Of a stretch of 64,000 nucleotides of DNA, positions 1 to 10,695 are shown piece by piece (positions within the stretch are counted from its first letter, which is position 1; every line of letters starts with the position of its first letter). Both the position numbers and the translations under genes were made by a program. A model generated the notes under the pieces. That model saw nothing but the letters and a program-made list of their open reading frames with translations. It was not told the DNA's origin and searched no databases. The stretch is from the NCBI GenBank assembly GCA_911728435.2, contig OU452199.1:42357253-42421252 (forward strand). The letters are read 5' to 3'. This DNA comes from Apoderus coryli (Eukaryota; Arthropoda; Insecta; Coleoptera; Attelabidae).

Positions 1-232
1 TATCAAAAACTCCATACTTAAAGCAAATTAACGATGGTCAATATCTACAGGATGATCTATTTTCAGAAGTTATATGCATATATCCATCCCGAACTTTTTT
101 GTGTAACGCCATTGACGTCTACCGATATGTTTAAGAGTTACGATATTCAATTCTGACGAATTTATTTCATTCAAAAAATCTTTTCAACGTTATTCTAGTG
201 ATTCTATCCCATAATAACTAAAATATAATATA
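1..232. other. Flanking sequence, no gene seen
   Basis: AT-rich sequence to the left of the mariner-like element. I see no long reading frame, splice-bounded exon or repeat terminus here. Confidence 0.5.
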
Positions 233-372
233 CAGGGTGTCCCAAAAAACATTCCCCACCCTTTGGGGGTAAAATCTACGACCCAAAATAAGACGTAAAT
301 CACTTCTGTCAAAATTTCGAAAAATGTCTTCTTCTTCGAAAAATTATGACCATATTGAAATTAGACAAATCT
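233..372 (+). repeat. Left terminal inverted repeat of mariner-like element
   Basis: About 140 bp that match, with scattered differences, the reverse complement of 6640-6781. Shared landmarks are the ACATTCCCCACCCTTTG block and the GTCAAAATTTCGAAAAATGT block. Confidence 0.8.
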
Positions 373-420
373 TTCACTTGGAATTAATAATTTAAATCTG
401 GTCATCCTTAATAAAAACAG

Positions 421-996
421 ATTCATGCCAAGAGAAAATCTGCATCCTTATCATATCAAGCCGATTCAATAATTGCATCCTGGGGATACTGCGTTGCGCT
501 TATGATTTTGGAGATTTTTTTTAAATTGCCTGGACGCAAATGAAGACATTTTTAAACAAGTACTGTAGAGTGATAAAGCCCATTTTAACCAGCAAGGAGT
601 GTTTAATCAGCACAACTTGCATTGTTGGAATTACGAAAATCAGCAAATTAGAGAATCACATAAGCAAGCACGTTGGAGCTTAAATGTGTGGTTTTGTCTG
701 TTGGGAAATAGGATAATAGAACCACAGTTTCTACCTAGGATACCAAACGCCGAAAACTATGCCAATTTTTGCGATAACAGATTACCCACTCTTCTGGAAG
801 AAGTTCCTTTAGTACAGCGGCCAAATATTGTATTTCAACATGATGGTGCACCTGCCCTTTATTCTCGAAATGTTTGAGAGATATTAAATCGACGTTTTCT
901 CAACCAATGGATCGATCGTGGAGGACCTATTTCTTGGCCTCCTAGGTCCCCGGACTTTTGGTTTTAGGGTTATCTGAAAAATACGGTTTACCCTGT
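421..996 (+). pseudogene. Mariner-like transposase, middle part (interrupted)
   Basis: Translation gives the order typical of insect mariner-like transposases: a HPGD.ALRL block, a SDKAHF block (one catalytic Asp region), NQHNLHCW, then QHDGAPA near 837-858 and a WIDRGGPISWPPRSPD block near 911-955. Several stops interrupt it, so there is no functional frame. It stops at the LTR element and resumes at 6428. The catalytic triad cannot be assessed because of the breaks. Confidence 0.75.
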
Positions 997-1713
997 TGTT
1001 GTGTTTGATTTAGTTTGAAAAACACGTATTGCTTTCCAATGTTATGTTTAATTTACTTTGGCGCTATTGCTAACACCAAAGTTATGTTTTAGTTTAATTT
1101 AGTTTGTTTCTATTAAATTTAGTTATTTAATTTAATTTGGTACTATACTTTAAAGATCATTTAAACCCTTTAATTTTTAATTACTAATTCTTTATTAATA
1201 TTGTTTCACAAGTTTTCTGTTTGAAGAATAAAAATGACCTGAACGGTCTGACTGGTTTGAACTAACTGAACTTACTTACTTGACTGAACTGACTCAACTG
1301 AACTGTCTTACAAGATTATGCCTTTTTATATCTTATATCTACAGAGTCATTAAAAATGGTTAAACATTTATTAGGGGTTAGTTTTTATATTGATAGAAAG
1401 AAAGGTGTGAAACCTATTAGAGGGTTTTATGGTAACATAATATTTTATGTTATCTTACAATAAAGTTTACAATATTATGACCATGCTAAAAGAAAAATAT
1501 ACCCTATCAAACATAAATGTGGTTTCACACCGTAAAATTAAGGGATCCCGAAAAGTAATAAAATTAGGTAAAACAGCTTATCAATTGTTAAATATGGTTT
1601 ACATCATAAAATAAGGAACTCTAATATTATTTACAATAGGGAACAACTGAATATAAAACATGTGGAAGTATAATAAATGATATACAGGGTGTCCTGTGGG
1701 AAGGATCATAACA
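997..1713 (-). repeat. Left LTR (3' LTR of the minus-strand element)
   Basis: 717 bp, TGTT...AACA termini, flanked outside by CTGT and inside by a polypurine tract. It appears the same as 5711-6427. Confidence 0.92.
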
Positions 1714-1724
1714 CCTCCCCCCTA
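1714..1724 (-). other. Polypurine tract
   Basis: On the minus strand an AGGGGGGAGG tract abuts the 3' LTR, the expected plus-strand primer of an LTR retroelement. Its position fixes the element's orientation. Confidence 0.8.
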
Positions 1725-1898
1725 AGTGAGAGATTTTATAATAATGAAATTGTTAGAAAATCTCTATTATTATTATTAAAATATGATATAGCATAATTAA
1801 AATTGCTAGGTCTATCTACACAAATGAAAAAAAACTTAAATATAAAAACACTTAAAATAATATGCTAAAATTAAAGAATTATTATGTAAATCGTAAAA

Positions 1899-2438
1899 TT
1901 ACTGTGTCTCTCTGACTGATGGCCTACGTGTCGGTGTAAATACTATAGATTTACGTTTTGGATGAACAATGTCCTCATCATGATAACAACTATTTTCAAT
2001 TTGTTGATCACGGTGATATTCTGCAATATATCTACTTTGATTTGGTTCAATTGTTTGGTTAACTCTTACACAAATATTTGGAACAATTCCACAACAAGAA
2101 CTTCGTTTGAAACACTTAATGTAAATCTTGTAACAAATGAACAACAATACCATTATAGCTAGAATATATGCTAGTAGAGATCCTGTAGGTGTGTAATTTG
2201 ATAAAATATTCTTTTTATAAATATCATCACTTAGTTTTTCAATGTCATCTAATTTATGACTAGCAATATTAAGTTCTGGGATATGCTTAGCCAATGTCTT
2301 ATAATGTTCATTCAATATAAGTTCCGACATGTTAATTTTTGTAAAGTTCACTTTTTCACAGCACTCTTCACTAATTTCAAATGCAGGAACAAAGTTTGTA
2401 TATACTTTGGAATTGAAGATGTTGCCATGTGGTACCAA
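1899..2438 (-). pseudogene. Envelope C-terminal part with transmembrane anchor
   Basis: This 179-residue frame carries the membrane-proximal end of an errantivirus-type envelope protein: a Cys pair near residue 26, a probable helical stalk at about 35-78, a hydrophobic membrane span at about 87-104, then a short Cys- and Arg-containing tail. It continues the envelope homology of the 2498-5263 frame but lies in another frame. The coding homology extends upstream of this Met to about 2515, so the Met is not the real start and the envelope is broken by an indel. Such proteins are insect baculovirus-F-like fusion proteins. This copy is not expected to be functional. Confidence 0.7.
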
Positions 2439-2497
2439 TGTTGTTGACGCACTATAAGCCTTACATTGTTTTCCTATAGTGACGCTTCCGAAATTTT

Positions 2498-5263
2498 TTA
2501 ATGTGATATCACTACACTACAAGAAATAGTTAGAGTCTCTGGATGAGATACTGCGGATAGCCAAGTATTTGAAGTGATTAATTGAATAAAAATACCTTTG
2601 TTTGTATATAAAAAATGAATTTCACATATATCAGGTATATTACTCGTTATACCTTGAAGTAATTTCATCTCACAATTATCTACAACATGTGCCAAAGAAA
2701 CTTGTTTCTGATGAGAAAAAATAAATTTATCTTCTGATAGTTTCAAACAATTGCTGAATTCAATTTCAGAAAGTGTTACAAATTTCTGTTTGGTTTCATC
2801 AACGGCAATATATTTAGAAGATGGTTTAATTAAAATGAACTTATTTAATGATAATAATTTTGGAAATGGTGATACTTTGTATAGATAGAATAATTCCGTC
2901 TCAATTAGTGGAATATTTATAATATATATTAACCGACTGTTTTCGAAATATACCTGTAAATCGATTATATTCAATAAAACATTTGCATTTGAAGTGTCCA
3001 CTGGAATTGGAAATTCAAGACCATGAGGTAGTGTTTCAATAATTGGTTTAAGTTCATCAATTAATTGAATTGGAGTAAGAACTACTGGATGTAACAATCC
3101 CTTTTTTGCTAATAAAATTGCATTTGATAATGTAATAATCTCAAGTTGTAATTGATTTAACATCATATTTGTTAGTACTATATGTTCGTCTAAATAATTT
3201 TTCATACTTAAATACTTTATATATTTTTGCTCTTTATTTAATTCGTTATCCAGTTTTTTTATAACTGATCTTTGTGTATAAGGGAGTCTGTATGGTTTAA
3301 TGTTAATAGGTCCTTTATTAGGGTCTGTTGGAATTTTATGTCTAATAGTGTCAGTGTAAGTTAATTTGTCACCTTCTAAATAAAAAATGTCTGAAAAATT
3401 TCTTATTATATCCAATAATGAGTTTTGTTCTTCTACGTTAACATGTTCTAATTTAATAAGGTCTTTTATTCTATGAAATCTATCAACTAAATTAGAATAT
3501 TTTTCATTTTCAATTAATAAATCATTAGAAATAGGTTCTATATTAACCCTTGGTAACGGAATACGATACGTTTCATTAGAAATATTTAAAATGCTGACCA
3601 GACATTTATAATTTCGAGTATTTCTTACTGCCGAACCTAAGTAAATGTTTTCCGAAATTTGTTTGGCTTCTACAAGTCCTTCAGCATTGGCAATATTTGC
3701 TCTAGTGGCTACTGCAATTTCACATCTAGCAGGAATTGTTATGAGAGACTTTGAAGGTAGAATTTTAAAATTATTATTGTTAAAATATATTGATTCGTTA
3801 TTATAATCAATTTGCACTTTATATTTTTGCATAAAATCACGTCCTAAAAGTCCATCGGCTTTAATTGATATATCTTCGGGAATTATATGAAATACATGTT
3901 CAATTACTTTATTGTCTTTTAATAAAATCGAAAGTGAATAAGTACCCATGGTATATACAGATTTTTTGGATATGCCTTTTAACTCAATTATAGAATTTTT
4001 ATCGATGTTACAATTTTTAAGTTTAGATGCTTTAATTAAGCATACATCTGCGCCTGTATCTAAAATTAAATTTAAATCAGAATCTATTATATCTAGCGAT
4101 TGAAGTTTAACAATATCTAACTGAATCTGTTCTTGTGATAATAAAACGGTTCTATGAGAAATAGGTTGTTCATTTATTAAAACATTTTCTACATTTGCTG
4201 CTGAAGTTGATGGACAAGAAACGTTGTTGTCTTGTGTATGATACCTATGAATATTGGCTTGTTCGTGAGTAATATTTTCAGATTGAATAATTTGTGTTTG
4301 TCTTGAATCTTGTACATTTCTAGTATTCTGATTGTACGGAGGTATATTTGTATTTTGCCGATTGTAATAATTGTTATTTCTCGAATTAGAAACATTATGA
4401 TTGAAATTTGTTGGAAAACGTCGACTATATTGGTTTTCGTGAAAATTTGATGACTGCAAAGAATTATTTGTCCCAAAATTAGTATTACGATTAATATTTG
4501 TATTTTGGTCTCTATAGTTTGGTCGATGAGAATTTTGTGGATAATTATTTCTATTTTCAAATTGTTTTAAAAATCTACATTCAGATGTATAGTGGTTATT
4601 TTTACCGCAATATAAACAATTTTTCCTAGAACTCTGAAAATTTCTTTGAACATTTTGATTTCTAACAAAATTTACATTTCTAAAATTTTGATTGTGCTTA
4701 AAATTTTCATTTTGTTCCAATTCCATTTCTAAAGCTGTTGAAATTGCTCTATCTAAACAATTCATGTTTTCTGCTATAACACGGATTTGTATTTTTTCAT
4801 TAATCAAACCTTTTCGAAAATTATTAACTAAGTTTGAGTTCATCGAATCTATTAAAACTTTAGCCTCAGGTGGACTATTATTTAAGTAACACGTTTCTTT
4901 ATATTTATTTACTAAAATATTTAATCTATTTGAATAACTTTCGATATTTTCTCTAAAAGTTTGTTTGATATGCATGATTTGCGATAAATAATGAGATGAA
5001 GGAGTTTTATCACTAAAATATTCTATTAGAAAGTCTTTAATTTCTACCCAATTAGCAAAATGTTTATATTGGGTAGCTTCTTGAGCTTTTCCTTTCAATT
5101 TCGTACCAAAAATTAGTTTAGTTAATCTAGCTCTTTCAGATTCTTTTACTACTTCCATCATAGTATCACAATTCTTAATGAAAAATTGTAGCGAATTGCC
5201 ATCGCCGTAACCATCAAAGGAATCAATTTGATTTAAGATATCGATAGCGTCTTTACCTGACAT
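2498..5263 (-). CDS. Gag-protease-envelope fusion frame (921 residues)
   Basis: The order is a Gag core (about residues 1-185), an Asn/Gln/Arg-rich linker, a CCHC zinc knuckle at about 216-229 (C-x2-C-x4-H-x4-C), a retroviral-type aspartic protease with DTGAD near residue 404 and a later GLLGRDF block, then the first residues leading into reverse transcriptase (PYRLPY near 655). At about residue 674 (near 3240) the frame passes directly into envelope-type sequence, with no RT palm, RNase H or integrase. A normal Ty3/gypsy pol would add roughly 2.5-3 kb. The frame stays open across the junction. The C-terminal residues after about 2515 are out-of-frame readthrough. A Gag-Env chimera may be translated, but no function is claimed. 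Confidence 0.85.
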   Translation of the reverse strand: MSGKDAIDILNQIDSFDGYGDGNSLQFFIKNCDTMMEVVKESERARLTKLIFGTKLKGKAQEATQYKHFANWVEIKDFLIEYFSDKTPSSHYLSQIMHIKQTFRENIESYSNRLNILVNKYKETCYLNNSPPEAKVLIDSMNSNLVNNFRKGLINEKIQIRVIAENMNCLDRAISTALEMELEQNENFKHNQNFRNVNFVRNQNVQRNFQSSRKNCLYCGKNNHYTSECRFLKQFENRNNYPQNSHRPNYRDQNTNINRNTNFGTNNSLQSSNFHENQYSRRFPTNFNHNVSNSRNNNYYNRQNTNIPPYNQNTRNVQDSRQTQIIQSENITHEQANIHRYHTQDNNVSCPSTSAANVENVLINEQPISHRTVLLSQEQIQLDIVKLQSLDIIDSDLNLILDTGADVCLIKASKLKNCNIDKNSIIELKGISKKSVYTMGTYSLSILLKDNKVIEHVFHIIPEDISIKADGLLGRDFMQKYKVQIDYNNESIYFNNNNFKILPSKSLITIPARCEIAVATRANIANAEGLVEAKQISENIYLGSAVRNTRNYKCLVSILNISNETYRIPLPRVNIEPISNDLLIENEKYSNLVDRFHRIKDLIKLEHVNVEEQNSLLDIIRNFSDIFYLEGDKLTYTDTIRHKIPTDPNKGPINIKPYRLPYTQRSVIKKLDNELNKEQKYIKYLSMKNYLDEHIVLTNMMLNQLQLEIITLSNAILLAKKGLLHPVVLTPIQLIDELKPIIETLPHGLEFPIPVDTSNANVLLNIIDLQVYFENSRLIYIINIPLIETELFYLYKVSPFPKLLSLNKFILIKPSSKYIAVDETKQKFVTLSEIEFSNCLKLSEDKFIFSHQKQVSLAHVVDNCEMKLLQGITSNIPDICEIHFLYTNKGIFIQLITSNTWLSAVSHPETLTISCSVVISH

Positions 5264-5691
5264 TTTGTAAAAATTAATAAATACTTAAAAAATTAAGATT
5301 GATAATTTATGCAAAGGTATTTTTACTTTTAAGTAGATACGAAGTTATTTGCAGTATTTTTATTAATATTTTTATTTTTACATAAAAAAATAAATTCAAA
5401 AGAAAAAACTGGAGAGAAAGTAAGAAAACAACGTCACTAACAGAAACAATAAAGACTTACCAAAACTTCATCCCGAATCTGGTCACCAACAATCTGTTTA
5501 AGACCAACTTGGCGTCCCAAGTCTTGATGTCTGCTGCAGTAGATTGGCTTGATCAGGTTTTCAGATGAAAACACAGGAGTCCTTAGCTGGAACTTTGTTG
5601 CGTACTGGGCGCTCCTCCAAAATTACCAGTTGTTCCGTAACTGACGTCTGTATTTTTCACTGCGTCAGACGCTCCTTTGAAAAACACGTAG

Positions 5692-5709
5692 AGTTTTCCG
5701 CTGCCACCA
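5692..5709 (-). other. Candidate primer-binding site
   Basis: On the minus strand the sequence one base inside the 5' LTR is TGGTGGCAGCGGAAAACTC, a TGG-starting tract of the kind used by tRNA-primed retroelements. The tRNA was not assigned. Confidence 0.6.
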
Positions 5710-5710
5710 A

Positions 5711-6427
5711 TGTTGTGTTTGATTTAGTTTGAAAAACACGTATTGCTTTCCAATGTTATGTTTAATTTACTTTGGCGCTATTGCTAACACCAAAGTTATG
5801 TTTTAGTTTAATTTAGTTTGTTTCTATTAAATTTAGTTATTTAATTTAATTTGGTACTATACTTTAAAGATCATTTAAACCCTTTAATTTTTAATTACTA
5901 ATTCTTTATTAATATTGTTTCACAAGTTTTCTGTTTGAAGAATAAAAATGACCTGAACGGTCTGACTGGTTTGAACTAACTGAACTTACTTACTTGACTG
6001 AACTGACTCAACTGAACTGTCTTACAAGATTATGCCTTTTTATATCTTATATCTACAGAGTCATTAAAAATGGTTAAACATTTATTAGGGGTTAGTTTTT
6101 ATATTGATAGAAAGAAAGGTGTGAAACCTATTAGAGGGTTTTATGGTAACATAATATTTTATGTTATCTTACAATAAAGTTTACAATATTATGACCATGC
6201 TAAAAGAAAAATATACCCTATCAAACATAAATGTGGTTTCACACCGTAAAATTAAGGGATCCCGAAAAGTAATAAAATTAGGTAAAACAGCTTATCAATT
6301 GTTAAATATGGTTTACATCATAAAATAAGGAACTCTAATATTATTTACAATAGGGAACAACTGAATATAAAACATGTGGAAGTATAATAAATGATATACA
6401 GGGTGTCCTGTGGGAAGGATCATAACA
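5711..6427 (-). repeat. Right LTR (5' LTR of the minus-strand element)
   Basis: 717 bp, appearing the same as the left LTR, followed by the CTGT target duplication at 6428-6431. Confidence 0.92.
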
Positions 6428-6606
6428 CTGTTCTACCCACCAGTGAAGATAATGTTATTGTTCGCATTTATGGAGCTTTAGCACAAATTACAAACGAAGC
6501 AATAAGGCCGTGTAGAAAACAATTATTGAATAAAATAGTGAGGATTTCGAACACTTGCCTTTGTAAATTGAAATGTTTTTGTTTTATTATGTGTTTAGTT
6601 AATAAA
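6428..6606 (+). pseudogene. Mariner-like transposase, C-terminal part
   Basis: Continues the transposase interrupted at 996. The reading (VYPTSEDNVIVRIYGALAQ and onward) resembles the C-terminal helix region that follows the WGYLKNTVY block in mariner-like transposases. It ends at a stop near 6606, just inside the right inverted repeat. Confidence 0.65.
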
Positions 6607-6639
6607 TAATTTGAATTTGAACATTTGATTTTATTTTCG

Positions 6640-6781
6640 AAAATTACTTCATTTTAATATTCAAAATGGTCACAATTCCATAAGGAGACATTTTTCGAAA
6701 TTTTGACATAAATGATTTTTGTCTTATTTTTGGTCATAGATTCTACCCTCAAAGGGTGGGGAATGTTTTTTGGGACACCCT
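6640..6781 (-). repeat. Right terminal inverted repeat of mariner-like element
   Basis: Reverse complement matches 233-372 with scattered substitutions. The outermost base pairs are less well kept (CCCTAGA instead of CCCTGTA). Confidence 0.8.
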
Positions 6782-7494
6782 AGATAAAGAATTCCTTTGT
6801 AATCCCAATAATTAATAAATCAATGATCTATAATAAATATGGCTTTCTTTCCTTTATTTAAGTAATTTAACTTAAGTATAATTTTAAAAAACGATGCAGA
6901 TAGTTCGAGTATCATGACGCTCATTCTTCGTAGAAGAGCCTCGACATAACAACCACTCCCCGTATGTAACTTACACTCTTTAACCTAAAAACACCAATAC
7001 GTTGTGTTATGTACCACAATTACAACCGCGAAACTGTTACAAATTCATTAATAAAGACGAAATTTTTATGATCTTATAGGTATGTTTGCTATATTTATCC
7101 AATAAATTATTGTTGGTATGTGTATTAATAATAATTATTGTAATAATAGTACAATAATGTATGCAATTACTTGAATACCTTAGTAGTTTTTCAACCTTGA
7201 GACAGATTTATTTAAAACTATCGTAAATTATAGAATTAAAACGTAGTTTAGCGATGAATAATCTTAATTAATGTCAGTCCGGTTGTAAAAATGCTGGCAG
7301 ACATTGTATATTCTGCACAGAAAAAAATGTCCTGTTGACTGTAATTTTAAAAATACCGTTGACTGAACACAGTCAAAGAAATTACGATCATTAATTGATA
7401 TTTTTGTAAACAAGATTTTAAAAATCGCCACCGACCTGACTGGGGACCTCTATTTAGAACTTTTAGAAAGTGTAATTAATTGTTGTTAGAAAAC
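6782..7494. other. Unassigned AT-rich sequence
   Basis: No exon, repeat terminus or conserved frame recognised. Confidence 0.4.
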
Positions 7495-7830
7495 CATATC
7501 GATGAAGACGAAACCGTTAAGCTAAAAGAATACAATTTGTATTTCCAACAAGGTGGAGCTCCTCCACATTACGGGGGTACTTGAAAATTGAAGTTGATGT
7601 CATTGATGAGCTCAAAACTATAAGAACTCAAACCTGTAGACATATCTCTGAAAATATATATAATATATTATCACGTTTAGGTTTAAAGTGAACTATGAGG
7701 GCATTGAAAACAAGGAGCTTATCTAAAAAATTGAAATACCGAACACCAAGTCTAAATAGAATAAGTTTATTAACAGTTAAAGTTGAGCACATTTTACAAA
7801 AAGGTCGAAACTTAAATTAGAGAATATATG
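7495..7830 (+). pseudogene. Mariner-like transposase relic
   Basis: The short block YFQQGGAPPHYGG near 7540-7580 matches the QxDGAPPHY catalytic-Asp region of insect mariner-like transposases. A following IDELK...ISENIYN stretch (7599-7660) matches their C-terminal region. The segment between is missing or frameshifted and no termini were found. It is an old fragment unrelated to the copy at 233-6781. Confidence 0.6.
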
Positions 7831-7954
7831 AGTTAACAACATTAACATTAAAATATAAGACCACATACGGTCAAGTTGCACTATGGACTATGGTTCACAT
7901 TTTACTACCTTGATGATTATAAAACTAAACTTTTTAACTTATTTCTCCGAACAT

Positions 7955-8772
7955 AATTATGACTACCCTAGAATGACGGCTGGCTGTGATGGTATCCCTG
8001 CTTTTATCGTTAGAGACTGTAGGTATGTACCGGCTGAACCCTTACAAAAGTTGTTCAATAAATCTATTAATTCAAGGATTTTTCCCGACGCTTGGAAAAC
8101 ATCTAAAATCTGTCCTGTCTAAAAATCGGGCGGAAACACTAAAATCTCAAATTATCGCCCCATTTCCATCATTCCCAATTTCTCAAATGTTTAATCACAT
8201 TAGGAATTTGATCATTGACGAACAGCATGGCCTTTTTCAGAAGCGTTCCACAGTCACCAATATGACCGAGTTTATGCAGACTGCTTTTCCGGCTTTGGGC
8301 AAACGAATGCAAATAGACACTATTTACACGGATTTCTCTAAAGCATTCGATAGATTGGATCATACATTTTTAACAACAAAATTAGTTAATATGGGATTTA
8401 GTCAGGATGTGGGGCAATTTACGAATTCATATTTGCGCTCTCGATCGTCATACGTGGAGTATGGAGGGTTCAGGTCAAACGTGTTCATCGCTACCTGTGG
8501 TGCCCACAGGGGAGTATTCTGGTTCCATTGTTATTTTCAATTTACATTAATGATATCACGACTAATCTTCAGAGTAGATGTCTATTGTTTGCTGATGACC
8601 TGAAGATATTCCGCATCATAGGGGACTGCAGCGATTGTCTCCGATTACAGAAGGACCTAGATGAGTTGGATCGATGGTGTACTTTCAATAGAATTCCACT
8701 CAATAAAAGCAAATGTAAATCCGTAACATTTACCAGACAACGGAGTCCCATTGTCCATCTACAATTATTGTA
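7955..8772 (+). pseudogene. LINE reverse transcriptase fragment (Jockey/CR1-like)
   Basis: Successive frames give the RT blocks AGCDGIPAF (7978), NYRPIS (about 8150), [24 protein letters not shown] (8325-8365), then after a frameshift near 8515 LLFADDLKIF (8580), which holds the catalytic FADD. The frame shifts at least twice and sequence is lost after about 8770. Endonuclease and C-terminal parts are absent. Confidence 0.8.
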
Positions 8773-9260
8773 TTATTTATACTGTCAAATTGACATTATT
8801 TAGGAGGACATATTGAAAATATTATGTCGATTTGCTTTTAAATTATTTTTTTCTATGTATCTAAAGAATTTTAGTCACAACTTTTACATAGTAATAGTAC
8901 TCAGTGTCAGGTGAAAGTATGTATGCTATACGTAGTATTTAGTACTTTTCTTTAAGTAGTAAGAAATGGTTTTAGTAGTCGTGCTATTCCCATATCCTAT
9001 TAGTTATACTCGTATTTGTCGCTTTAAAAGAATTTAATGTATTCGAAAATAAAATAAATTAAATCATTAATATTCGAGCGGATTTACTTAGAATATGTAC
9101 CGACGGGCGATTATTTTCAAAATGGTATATTTTTAAAGGAAAAGCCGCAGCAATTATGGAGCCTACGTATTTGATGGACATGTTTGTTTCAAATTGCAAC
9201 CCCTATTTTTTAGGGCATTTTTCAATACAATGATGTGCCACATGGGGGAGATAACAAGAA
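8773..9260. other. Unassigned sequence before Crypton copy A
   Basis: AT-rich, no coding signal. A TGTCAAATTGACA dyad near 8785 resembles the dyad-bearing repeats that flank the Crypton reading frame. Confidence 0.35.
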
Positions 9261-9430
9261 AATTTTTTACAAAATATAGTAACTAATCAAATTACTTAAT
9301 TTTAAGTCATGTGTCAAATTTCATCCAATCATCTCTGGATTACAGCGATAAAACCCTACATGTGGTGTTTTCAGTTTGGTGTTTTTTGATTAAAAATTAA
9401 TTAAACGTCAAACTGACAACTGGTTTGAAA

Positions 9431-9907
9431 ATGTCGCGAAGATTTGGTATTGCATCTAACGATGCAATTAATGATATTATATCTAATAATATACCAAAAA
9501 ATACAATCAAATCAAAAAAATATGTATGGAAAATATTTCTCGAGTTTTGTGCTGAAACGAGTTTGCATAATTTGGCTAATATATTGAAAGATTATGCGGT
9601 AAATATGAGAAAAGCTGACGGAACTGAATATACAGAATCAACTGTAAAAACAATTTGGAATACTACGAGTAGGCTACTCCAGGAAAAATACTTCAATGAC
9701 TTCAAAATTGTATTCGACCCGTTTACCAGTGTGATATTCAAAAATGCGCGAGATGCAAGAAATGCAAAACGTAAAAGATTACAGCAGGATCCAAACAAAC
9801 GAAAATGCAGTTCATCAAATTTGAGTTCAAGTGATTTGGTTAGAATCATTGGATTATGGGATGAATGTACACCAGAAGGTTTACAAATTTTTTTTACCAT
9901 ATTGTAG
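9431..9907 (+). pseudogene. Crypton recombinase N-terminal part, copy A
   Basis: A 158-residue frame starting MSRRFG, the Met that aligns with the copy B start. It encodes the probable core-binding (SAM-like) half: [46 protein letters not shown]. It runs into a stop just after an A3T8 run at 9885-9895, where the catalytic half continues one frame back. The homologous copy B position has A8T3 with the same total length. Confidence 0.7.
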
Positions 9908-10009
9908 CTGTTGAGTTAGCTTGGCGAGGTGGTGAACCAGCTGATTGCCTTATAGATTATTTCACGATTGAGAAAAATAATGATGGAACGCCAACCAACA
10001 GAATTGAAT
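9896..10009 (+). pseudogene. Crypton catalytic domain, first segment, copy A
   Basis: Encodes the [20 protein letters not shown] region. The Arg of WRGGEP corresponds to the first catalytic Arg of the tyrosine-recombinase R-H-R-Y set. It is cut at the copia remnant and about 10 bp of the copy B sequence is missing at the junction. Confidence 0.65.
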
Positions 10010-10576
10010 CCTGGGGTCTTCCTCAATCAATTTTGTTTTGACCTCATCGGAGCTTAAGGATTTATTATTATATGTTAAAGCTATAACTAGAGATTCATAT
10101 TGTGAACTTAAACCATTTAACATCACAAAGGCTACAAAATCATCACCAATATCAGCAAGTTTGTACACTGCAGACATTATATCACCGATATATTTTTCCA
10201 TTGTGCTAAAATTGTTACGAGATGAACGAAATAAATGTCGTTGTAATTCGAAACGTCTGTTCATATTACGCGATTCAAAAGCACTTATTAATTTCTCCCA
10301 AGCCTCTTTTGATGTTTTTGCTTTACAAACATGAACATAACATGAAGGCTTAACACTAAGGCATATTTTAGCTAGCGCTTTACTGTCTTTTTCAGTATCT
10401 AACGTTGCACTATTAACATTTTGAACAGTGTCCCACAATCCTTCCAACATTAAACACATCTTCATGGCGAATTTCCATGACGCGAAATTAACATGTCCTT
10501 CTAGTTTTTCTATATTAGGTACTGAAGAAGAAACTGGTTGAACAGTTACAAATGCCGAAGTATCGTTTTGAGACAT
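10010..10576 (-). pseudogene. Copia-type Gag, N-terminal fragment
   Basis: From the Met at 10576 the frame shows the typical copia Gag start (KLEGHVNFASWKFAMKMCL), a W...LWDTVQ block, AWEKLISAFESRN and YIGDIMSAVYKL, consistent with the UBN2/copia gag family. The zinc-knuckle end is missing. The last residues read into Crypton sequence. Confidence 0.78.
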
Positions 10577-10695
10577 ATTTGTCAAAATAAAATTAAAATA
10601 GCACAAACAATATTAAAAGTTCAATCTAACAGCAAACACTTTGTATAAAGTCTATAATTTGCAAACTTACATACAAAACTTCTCAATTCCAGTGT

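Larger units (their letters stand above)
997..6427 (-). mobile_element. Errantivirus-like Ty3/gypsy LTR element, pol-deleted
   Basis: Two 717-bp LTRs (997-1713 and 5711-6427) begin TGTTGTG and end CATAACA and look the same base for base by eye. The insertion is flanked by CTGT at 993-996 and 6428-6431, a 4-bp target duplication. Transcription runs on the minus strand: primer-binding site next to the right LTR, gag-protease, a stub of reverse transcriptase, then envelope, then a G-rich polypurine tract next to the left LTR. Most of RT, RNase H and integrase is missing, so this copy cannot move by itself. Matching LTRs suggest a recent insertion mobilised in trans. Confidence 0.9.
233..6781 (+). 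mobile_element. Mariner-like DNA transposon, split by an LTR retrotransposon
   Basis: The two ends are long inverted repeats starting GGGTGTCCCAAAAAACATTC, preceded on the left by TA. Removing the LTR element at 997-6427 (with one copy of its CTGT target duplication) rejoins transposase-like sequence on both sides. The left part encodes the D-containing block QHDGAPA and the right part the C-terminal tail typical of insect IS630/Tc1/mariner transposases. Without the insertion the element would be about 1.1 kb. In-frame stops (around 475, 510, 565, 877) show it was already inactive as a coding unit. Confidence 0.82.

Noticed and set aside
4189..4560. 123-residue minus-strand frame
   Set aside because: Shadow of the Asn/Gln-rich Gag linker in another frame.
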